Of a DNA stretch of 10,271 nucleotides, positions 1 through 5,954 are shown piece after piece; the first letter of the stretch is position 1; each line of letters starts with the position of its first letter. Position numbers and translations under genes: made by a program. This DNA comes from Deltaproteobacteria bacterium (GTDB lineage Bacteria; Desulfobacterota; Dissulfuribacteria; Dissulfuribacterales; S140-46), in contig WFVQ01000004.1 in NCBI GenBank assembly GCA_015491585.1, positions 1 through 10,271 on the forward strand, read 5' to 3'. The notes beneath the pieces were generated by a model, which worked only from the letters and a program-made list of their open reading frames with translations, was not told where the DNA came from and made no database searches.

Positions 1-755
1 GAGACCAGGTGGGGACCGATGAGCTCGCCAGCCCGGTCCGCCGCCCTTGCCAGGATGGAGGCAGCCTGATCCCGGTCCTTTCCACGGGCGGTCAGGACCA
101 CATGGACCTCTGGATGGCGCGGATAATATCCGACTTCCACCCCGTCCACCTCCAGCTCGAGGAATCTGCGGTTTATTTCCGTTTCACTGAGCCCGAAGGT
201 GATAAGGGTGGTGGATAGGATGGCGGGTCTGTGGGGAAAATGGTTTTCCAGCCAGGGAATGACCCGCGTGACCAGGTGGTCCTCCATCTGGTCTGGTACG
301 CCGGGCAGAAAGAAGAGGGGGACGCGGTGGTGAATAAGTAGGTAGCCCGCGGCATTCCCTTGGGGATTGAGCTCCTTCGCCCCTTCTGGAAGCGAGGCCA
401 TCTTCCTGCCCATCTCTTCGGAATAGAGCCGGCCTGCCCGCTCCATGACCCTCTTGAAGATGGAAGGTTGGAATTTCAGTCCTATGCCGAGTCCGGCCGA
501 AACCGCTTCATTCGTGATGTCGTCGTCGGTAGGGCCCAAGCCTCCCGATATGATGGCGAAATCCGACCTCCCAAGGGCCTGCTCCAGGCTCTCTCGGATG
601 GTTTCTGGATCGTCGCCTATGGCCGTTATGCGGTGGATTGTAAAGCCGTGCTCTGTGAGTTTCCTGGCCGCAAAGGCGGCTGTACTGTTGCCAACCTTTC
701 CGGTGATAAGTTCATCTCCTATGGAGATCACCTCTCCCCTAACCTCTTTAACCAT
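1..755 (-). CDS. cinA: CinA-family protein, N-terminal part (cut by window edge)
   Basis: The first 251 residues of a CinA-type protein; the frame stays open to base 1, so the C-terminus is outside the window. The N-terminus has the molybdopterin-binding-like fold signature of COG1058: GDELITGK at residues 13-20 and the highly conserved GGLGPTDDDIT at 71-81. LPGVPDQME at about 150-158 and the following alpha/beta region match the second part of this domain. In characterised CinA proteins this half is an ADP-ribose pyrophosphatase, and an optional C-terminal PncC domain deamidates NMN; whether PncC is present here cannot be seen. The ATG at 755 follows a G-rich stretch (GGTAGGGGGGC) that can act as a ribosome binding site. 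The gene overlaps the end of pgpA by 8 bases. The cinA-pgpA pairing fits conserved bacterial neighbourhoods. Identity is secure; the exact role in NAD repair is family knowledge. Confidence 0.93.
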   Translation of the reverse strand, partial: MVKEVRGEVISIGDELITGKVGNSTAAFAARKLTEHGFTIHRITAIGDDPETIRESLEQALGRSDFAIISGGLGPTDDDITNEAVSAGLGIGLKFQPSIFKRVMERAGRLYSEEMGRKMASLPEGAKELNPQGNAAGYLLIHHRVPLFFLPGVPDQMEDHLVTRVIPWLENHFPHRPAILSTTLITFGLSETEINRRFLELEVDGVEVGYYPRHPEVHVVLTARGKDRDQAASILARAADRAGELIGPHLV

Positions 756-1206
756 GCCCCCCTACCATGTATATGAATGCAGTGGTGCAGATGTTGGCCA
801 ACAGGCCAGCGGCCAAGTCGTCGAGCAGGACCCCGGCTCCTCCTGGCACGTGCCTTTCCAGCCATCCCACTGGAAACGGCTTCAATATATCAAAAAAACG
901 GAAAAGCAGGAAGGCGACGGTTATATTGAGCGGACTGGGAGGAATGTAGAGCATGGAAAGCCACATGCCCAGGATCTCATCCAGGACTATGGCGGATGCG
1001 TCGGTGCATCCCAGGAGCCTGCCCGCATGTGATATGACTGGAATCGAGGCTGAGGACGCCAAGACAAGGGCCATCGCAGGAAGGGGCCCCTCGGTTCCAA
1101 TCAGCAGGGCTGGCACAATTCCCAGTAGACTGCCGAAGGTGCCGGGAGCCCAGGGAACGAATCCCACGTAGAGGCCAGAGGCAAGCGCTATCCATATACG
1201 GTTCAT
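748..1206 (-). CDS. pgpA: Phosphatidylglycerophosphatase A
   Basis: A 152-residue membrane protein that removes the phosphate from phosphatidylglycerol phosphate to give phosphatidylglycerol, in the inner membrane. Family signatures are all present: PGTFGSLLG near residue 21, LDEILG at 75-80 with the metal-binding Asp-Glu pair (D76, E77), FRFFDILKPFP at about 102-111, and GGAGVLLDDLAAG with D129 and D130. Hydrophobic stretches alternate with these loops, as expected for the family, whose usual length is about 150-170. A longer reading frame upstream (to 1269) exists, but the ATG at 1206 is chosen because it gives the family's normal N-terminus, follows GGAG, and overlaps the upstream stop codon as ATGA. 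Translation is therefore probably coupled to the VTT gene. The stop (TAA at 748) lies inside cinA. Confidence 0.95.
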   Translation of the reverse strand: MNRIWIALASGLYVGFVPWAPGTFGSLLGIVPALLIGTEGPLPAMALVLASSASIPVISHAGRLLGCTDASAIVLDEILGMWLSMLYIPPSPLNITVAFLLFRFFDILKPFPVGWLERHVPGGAGVLLDDLAAGLLANICTTAFIYMVGGHG

Positions 1207-1913
1207 TTCTCCGCTGCCTTCCGCGCGTTTCTCTCGATCCATCTGTAGATAGCCTCCCGCTTCAGCCATGCAGGGAGGGCGAACAGCAGGACTACGGCGA
1301 ACACCGCCGCCATCTCCAGCTTGTTGCCGTCATAGACCGATGCTCCCTGGAGGTTGAGCACGAAGGCTCCCGGGATGCGGCCCAGGAAGGTTATGACCGC
1401 GAATGCCGGCCACGGCATGGTAGAAAGCCCCAAAAGATAACAGAGAAAGTCCTTTGGGAATCCTGGGAACAGAAACAACAGGAAACAGACGAAGAGCCCT
1501 TGGTGTTCTAGGAGGTCGTCCAGGCGTCTATACCAGGGGTTGGATTCCAGAATCTTCTGCGCGAGCCCGCGGAAACTCCTGGCTATGAAGAAGGCCAGCA
1601 ACGAGCCCAGAGTGAGGCCAACCATAGAATAGGCGAATCCCAGCCATTTGCCAAAGAGGAAGCCGCCTAACAGCTCCGTGGCCTCGCCTGGTATGGGCGA
1701 GAATACGATCTGTAGGACCTGTAGCCCAATAAAAGCCAGGGGGCCCCAGGGGCCAAGACCGAGAATGAACTCCCTCGCCACCTCCCTTTCCTGATAGAGC
1801 CTCCAGATCTCCTGGATGAGCCGTCTTGCCTCCTGTTCGTAGAAGACAACGGCAAGTGACACTCCGGCCAGGACCATACCTGCCCCAAAGGCCAGGACGG
1901 TTCGCTTCTTCAT
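1203..1913 (-). CDS. VTT / TVP38-TMEM64 (YdjX-like) family membrane protein
   Basis: A 236-residue integral membrane protein of the VTT (SNARE-associated, DedA-related) superfamily. There is an N-terminal membrane helix at about residues 6-24, then a charged stretch (25-50). The conserved re-entrant core contains FSPIPGEATELLGG (71-84), a small-residue-rich helix ending in FFIARSFRG (108-116), and FPGFPKDFLCYLLGLS (149-164) followed by LGRIPG (177-182). The C-terminal helix at about 200-216 is followed by a basic tail. This arrangement is typical of YdjX/TVP38 proteins rather than classical DedA. Relatives include lipid scramblases in eukaryotes and, in the DedA branch, undecaprenyl-phosphate flippases; the substrate of this branch is not settled. 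The ATG overlaps the nadB stop as ATGA, and the TGA overlaps the pgpA start the same way, so the gene is tightly coupled on both sides. Confidence 0.9.
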   Translation of the reverse strand: MKKRTVLAFGAGMVLAGVSLAVVFYEQEARRLIQEIWRLYQEREVAREFILGLGPWGPLAFIGLQVLQIVFSPIPGEATELLGGFLFGKWLGFAYSMVGLTLGSLLAFFIARSFRGLAQKILESNPWYRRLDDLLEHQGLFVCFLLFLFPGFPKDFLCYLLGLSTMPWPAFAVITFLGRIPGAFVLNLQGASVYDGNKLEMAAVFAVVLLFALPAWLKREAIYRWIERNARKAAEK

Positions 1914-3565
1914 CGCTCATGCGGGGAGGACGAGTGGTTTAGGCGTCTCTTTAGGATGGTATCCCTGCGCCACTCCCAGTCATTTTTAGCGGGATAGTCG
2001 GCTATGAAGTGTCCTCCCCTGCTCTCTTTGCGCCTGGAGGCAGCCTCTATGATAAGGTCTGCCGTCTGGGCCAAGTTGCGGAGCTCGATGAAGTCCCTGG
2101 TGAGTATATAGTCCCAGTAGTGCCGATCTATTTCGTTGAGCATGGGGGTGATTTGGTCCCTGGCAAGATTTAGCCTCTTCTCGGTCCTCACTATGCCTAC
2201 GTAGTTCCACATTAGCCTGCGTATGCCATCCCAGTTGTGGGAGATGAGGACGCCTTCGTCCATGTCCACGGCCCCGCCTGTGTCCCATAACGGCGCCTCC
2301 GGGCCGCTGATTTCCCTCAGCTCGGACAATAATCCGGCACACGTCTTGACCGCCCTATGGGCCATAACCAGTCCTTCAAGCAGCGAATTGGAGGCCAAGC
2401 GGTTGGCTCCGTGGAGCCCGGTGCAGGCGCACTCGCCAATGGCCACCAGCCCTACGATATCGGTGAAGCCGTCGCGGTCTGTCACCACTCCGCCGCAGAT
2501 GTAATGGGCGGCAGGGACAACCGGAATAGGATCTGTTGTGATGTCTATGCCGAGTTCCAGGCATCTTCGGTATATGTTTGGAAATCGTTCCACGATGAAC
2601 TCCCTGGGCCTGTGGGAGATATCCAGAAAAACGCATTCGTCCCCGCTCCTCTTCAACTCTGCGTCAATGGCCCTTGCCACCACATCGCGGCTGGAAAGTT
2701 CCATCCTCTCTGGATCATACTTTTCCATGAACCGGTGCCCGGAGCCGTCAATCAGGATCGCGCCTTCCCCCCGTAACGCCTCGGAGATCAGGAAGTTCTT
2801 TGCCCTTGGATGAAACAGGCACGTAGGATGGAATTGCACGAACTCCAGGTTGGCTACCCTGGCACCGGCCCTGTACGCCATAGCCACACCGGCGCCCGAG
2901 GCGACATCGGGATTGCTGGTGTAGAGATACACCTTTCCAGCGCCTCCGGTGGCGAGCACCGTGACAGGGGCGAGGATCGGGCGGATCTCGTTGCGATCGA
3001 CGTCGAGTACATAGGCGCCCATGCACCGCTCCCTGCCTCCCCGTCCAAAGCCCAGTTTGCCCTGTGTGATCAGATCCACGGCGATGTGGTGGGGCATCAG
3101 TCTTATCTTGGGATGGGCGGTTACCCTGTCCAGCAGCACCGTCTGGATGGATCGGCCTGTGAAGTCCTCTACCCGTACGATCCGCCGTCGCGAATGGCCC
3201 CCTTCCCTGCCCAGATCGAATCTGGAGGGATCATTGGGGTCCCTGGCGAACCGCACGCCGTAGCGTTCAAGGGTTTCGATGCGGCCAGGGGCCTCGCTGA
3301 CCACGATCTGGACGATCTCTTCGTGGCATAGGCCGTCGCCTGCCCTAAGGGTGTCCTGGACATGGAGCTCGAAGCTGTCGTCGGGCGCGAGGACGCAGGC
3401 GATTCCCCCCTGGGCCAGGTTGGTGGCGGTATCCCAGGGTTCCTTCTTGGTGACTATACAGACCTCACCGATCTCGGCCGCCTCTAACGCAAAAGAGAGG
3501 CCTGCTATTCCGCTTCCTATCACCAAGAAGTCGGCGTCGAAGTTTTTATGCGTGCCCACCGCCAC
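1910..3565 (-). CDS. nadB: L-aspartate oxidase
   Basis: A 551-residue cytoplasmic flavoprotein that oxidises L-aspartate to iminoaspartate, the first step of de novo NAD synthesis, using fumarate or oxygen as acceptor. The FAD-binding Rossmann motif GSGIAG is at residues 17-22. Active-site segments match the family: EGGHSRRR beginning at E121 (the glutamate that separates NadB from succinate dehydrogenase flavoproteins), QFHPT with H246, SEALRGEGA at 261-269, SSRDVVARA with R293, AHYICGG with H354, and the FAD segment TGLHGANRLASNSLLE at 382-397. Length is close to that of E. coli NadB (540). The start is GTG at 3565, supported by AGGA seven bases upstream; there is no better in-frame ATG. 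nadA and nadC are not adjacent here. The gene begins 9 bases after the thyX stop and ends in an ATGA overlap with the VTT gene. Confidence 0.97.
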   Translation of the reverse strand: MAVGTHKNFDADFLVIGSGIAGLSFALEAAEIGEVCIVTKKEPWDTATNLAQGGIACVLAPDDSFELHVQDTLRAGDGLCHEEIVQIVVSEAPGRIETLERYGVRFARDPNDPSRFDLGREGGHSRRRIVRVEDFTGRSIQTVLLDRVTAHPKIRLMPHHIAVDLITQGKLGFGRGGRERCMGAYVLDVDRNEIRPILAPVTVLATGGAGKVYLYTSNPDVASGAGVAMAYRAGARVANLEFVQFHPTCLFHPRAKNFLISEALRGEGAILIDGSGHRFMEKYDPERMELSSRDVVARAIDAELKRSGDECVFLDISHRPREFIVERFPNIYRRCLELGIDITTDPIPVVPAAHYICGGVVTDRDGFTDIVGLVAIGECACTGLHGANRLASNSLLEGLVMAHRAVKTCAGLLSELREISGPEAPLWDTGGAVDMDEGVLISHNWDGIRRLMWNYVGIVRTEKRLNLARDQITPMLNEIDRHYWDYILTRDFIELRNLAQTADLIIEAASRRKESRGGHFIADYPAKNDWEWRRDTILKRRLNHSSSPHER

Positions 3566-3572
3566 GGTGTAG

Positions 3573-3576
3573 TCCT
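3573..3576 (-). promoter_or_regulatory. Ribosome binding site of nadB overlapping the thyX stop
   Basis: On the minus strand the thyX stop TAG reads on into TAGGA, so the AGGA Shine-Dalgarno of nadB shares bases with the stop codon. The spacing to the GTG at 3565 is seven bases. This decides the GTG start and suggests that ribosomes ending thyX help initiate nadB. Confidence 0.65.
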
Positions 3577-4540
3577 ATCTTGATTCCATTGCCTCTTTGA
3601 GACTGGCGAATACCTGCGGAAACCGTCCTGCAAGGTCGTCCAGGATGGGACGCATGATCTCCTGCATGGATGGGTCCGCCGCCTTCGAGGCCCGCAGCCT
3701 GAGGATGTGGAGCCACTCCGCGAGGGTGGCATGCACCATGATTTCGGTCTTGCACGAGTTGGGAAGAACCGTCCTGGCGGCCTGTGGAGAGCTGCTCTTC
3801 AGGAGTTCTAAATATATGGCCTCCGTCTCCTCCATGGCCCGGCGCCACAGTTGGAACTCCCTGCTCCCTTCCTGGTAGAAACAGGGCCGTACGAATGCCA
3901 CTTCCCCTCCGAACTTCGCCTCCCCATATCTGCAATAACGCTGCGACTCCTGGAGATAGGAGGCGACCCTGTGGCGCACCAATTCATGCGTTACGGCACG
4001 GTTGACGGTGAGGTGGAGAAGCAGGGCCCGGTGCTTGATCAGGAGTTCAAGGGGGAGGCTGTCCACCTCCTCTGGAGTAAGTAGCCTCACCTCTATTCCG
4101 TCCTGGGAGATCCAGCCCCTCTTGGGCTCCAGGTCTTGAAACAGCGGCGGATATTCACGGGTCAGGAGGCAGAGTATGGCCTTGACCACCTTCAATCCCG
4201 AGTGAGTACGGGCCAAGTCGCGGAAGGAGCGGGGGTTGCCCGAAATCAGGAACCGTTTCCTGTCTAACCTGTCCGCCTGGCAGAATCGGGGAATGGTCTC
4301 GAAGAATCTGAACATGGGGGTTTCGCTTTCCACCGAGACCTCCATGACCAGTTGGGCCATCTCCAGCACCGACTCATGACCTCTGGAGATGATCCCCTTT
4401 ATGAACGGCACGGCGGAGTCCTGGGTTATCTTTTCCTCGCTTTTGTAACAGACCCTGCCGCACCGTTCGATCTGCTCCAGGATCCTGCCGTTGCGGAAAT
4501 AGCTGTCCAGAACCTGGAACGATGGATCAATGATCTTCAT
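3575..4540 (-). CDS. thyX: Flavin-dependent thymidylate synthase, long form
   Basis: A 321-residue ThyX, which makes dTMP from dUMP using methylenetetrahydrofolate, FAD and NADPH. The defining RHRX7S motif is intact: RHR at residues 189-191 and Ser199, inside HELVRHRVASYLQESQRYCRY (185-205). The C-terminal part has LPNSCKTEI (259-267) and LRLRASKAADPSMQEI (281-296), which belong to the dUMP/FAD-binding region. GHESVLE at 54-60 matches the conserved GHxSxLE. Most ThyX proteins are about 220-250 residues. The extra length lies mainly between about residues 68 and 175, ahead of the RHR motif, where typical family members run almost directly into it. The ATG at 4540 is preferred over one 30 bases upstream because it follows a very strong Shine-Dalgarno and gives the usual start. 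It overlaps the end of the M18 gene by 14 bases. No thyA is visible in the window. Confidence 0.95.
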   Translation of the reverse strand: MKIIDPSFQVLDSYFRNGRILEQIERCGRVCYKSEEKITQDSAVPFIKGIISRGHESVLEMAQLVMEVSVESETPMFRFFETIPRFCQADRLDRKRFLISGNPRSFRDLARTHSGLKVVKAILCLLTREYPPLFQDLEPKRGWISQDGIEVRLLTPEEVDSLPLELLIKHRALLLHLTVNRAVTHELVRHRVASYLQESQRYCRYGEAKFGGEVAFVRPCFYQEGSREFQLWRRAMEETEAIYLELLKSSSPQAARTVLPNSCKTEIMVHATLAEWLHILRLRASKAADPSMQEIMRPILDDLAGRFPQVFASLKEAMESR

Positions 4541-5954
4541 GGCTCCCCTCCTCCGCGAAAAACGCTGCATATCCCCGGTATGTCATGAAGAGATCCCCCT
4601 TGTGGGCGATCTCGAAGGGGGCGTGCATACTGAGCAGGGGGGTGCCGGCGTCCACTACGTTGATGCCGTGCTGGGCCAGGTACTTGGCCACTGTCCCTCC
4701 TCCTCCCTCATCAACGCGCCCCATGGTTCCAGCCTGCCAGACCACGCCTCCCCGGCTCCAGGCCCTCCTTATGAACCCAAGATATTCGGCATGGGCATCG
4801 TTGGCAGAATACTTGCCTCTGGCCCCGGTGTATTTGGTAAGATTCACACCATACCCGCACCAGGCATTGTTGTTCTTCTCATGGACCTCCATATAGTCGG
4901 GGTCCACGGCAGAGGTGACGTCGGCCGAAATAGCCAGCGAACGGGCGAGACTGCGCGCTGCAGAGCCGCTGGAGCCGTCCATATCCAGGAGGTCCTCCAT
5001 CACCAGGTGGAGGAAGAGGGATTTGGCCCCGGTGTTCCCGTCGCTTCCGATCTCCTCTTTGTCAACGAAGAGGCAAATGGATGTGTGCGGCGGTGTCTTG
5101 GTATTGAGGATCGCCTTCAGCGATGCAAAGGCGCAGGACCTGTCGTCTTGGCCGTAGCCGCCGACGAATGCACGGTCCAGGCCCACTTCCCGCGCCCTTC
5201 CCGCGGGCACGGCCTCTATCTCTGCCGAGACGAAGTCGCGTTCGGTGATTCCGAATTTCCTGTTTAGGATTTCCAAGATGTGGAGCTTCACTGCCTTTTC
5301 CGCCTCTTCTCCCCTGGGCAGGGGTATACCTCCTACGAGAATGTTGAGCTTTTCGGCCGGTATCGCCTCCCGCAGTTTCTTATCCTGCACCCGTTGGGCG
5401 AGGTGGGGGAGGAGATCATTAATCACCAGGACAGGGTCATCTTGCTCCTCGCCTATTGATATGGGAACGGTCCTTCCATCATCCTTGACAACTACGCCGT
5501 GAAGAGCAAGTGGCCTGGTGACCCACTGGAATTTCTTGATTCCCCCGTAATAGTGGGTCTTCATGTAGGCCATGTCCATCTCCTCGTAAAGAGGATTGAT
5601 CTTCAGGTCCAGCCGCGGGGCATCGATATGTGAGACTATGATCCTTACCCCGTCGGTCACGGGTCTTTGCCCCATGACCGCAAGGGCCACGAACTTGCCC
5701 CTGAACTCCCACCATCGGCGCGTGCCGGCCCCTGTGCCAGGAGAGCGGGAGAAGCCGTGCCTTTCCGCTGCTTTGACGATTTCCGCAGCGGCAAGACGCT
5801 CGGTCTTGGCGTGGTCCAGGAACTCCATATATTCCCGGCAATAGCGCTCCAGGGCCTTCAGCTCGGAGCGTTTCATCTGAGAAAAGGTATGCCTGCGTTT
5901 GTAGAGGAGTTTGTCCTGAAGTTCCTTTATCTCTTTTTTGCTTCTTTTTTTCAC
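4527..5954 (-). CDS. M18-family metalloaminopeptidase
   Basis: A 475-residue zinc aminopeptidase of peptidase family M18 (aminopeptidase I / aspartyl aminopeptidase type), normally a large cytoplasmic oligomer that removes N-terminal residues from peptides. There is no signal peptide. The metal ligands can be followed in order: H109 in SHIDAPRLD, the bridging Asp in GGYGQDDRS (D270 or D271), catalytic Glu and ligand Glu in DKEEIGSDGNTG (E300, E301), D345 in ISADVTSAVDP, and H444 in LSMHAPFEIAHKGD. Length is normal for the family. The start is GTG at 5954, which overlaps the upstream TGA (GTGA) and has AGGGAG six bases away; the N-terminus is lysine-rich. The next in-frame ATG (residue 27) is less likely. 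Substrate preference cannot be told from sequence. The gene has no obvious functional tie to its neighbours. Confidence 0.93.
   Translation of the reverse strand: MKKRSKKEIKELQDKLLYKRRHTFSQMKRSELKALERYCREYMEFLDHAKTERLAAAEIVKAAERHGFSRSPGTGAGTRRWWEFRGKFVALAVMGQRPVTDGVRIIVSHIDAPRLDLKINPLYEEMDMAYMKTHYYGGIKKFQWVTRPLALHGVVVKDDGRTVPISIGEEQDDPVLVINDLLPHLAQRVQDKKLREAIPAEKLNILVGGIPLPRGEEAEKAVKLHILEILNRKFGITERDFVSAEIEAVPAGRAREVGLDRAFVGGYGQDDRSCAFASLKAILNTKTPPHTSICLFVDKEEIGSDGNTGAKSLFLHLVMEDLLDMDGSSGSAARSLARSLAISADVTSAVDPDYMEVHEKNNNAWCGYGVNLTKYTGARGKYSANDAHAEYLGFIRRAWSRGGVVWQAGTMGRVDEGGGGTVAKYLAQHGINVVDAGTPLLSMHAPFEIAHKGDLFMTYRGYAAFFAEEGSHEDH
4544..4554 (-). promoter_or_regulatory. Strong ribosome binding site of thyX
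   Basis: The minus strand reads GGAGGAGGGGA just before the ATG at 4540, close to a perfect complement of the 16S rRNA 3' end. It lies inside the coding sequence of the M18 peptidase and fixes the thyX start at 4540 rather than at the upstream in-frame ATG at 4570. Confidence 0.75.

Noticed and set aside
4530..5267. A 245-residue plus-strand frame opposite the M18 peptidase
   Set aside because: It is antisense to a gene with all catalytic residues intact, has no family resemblance, and is what high-GC coding DNA produces by chance.
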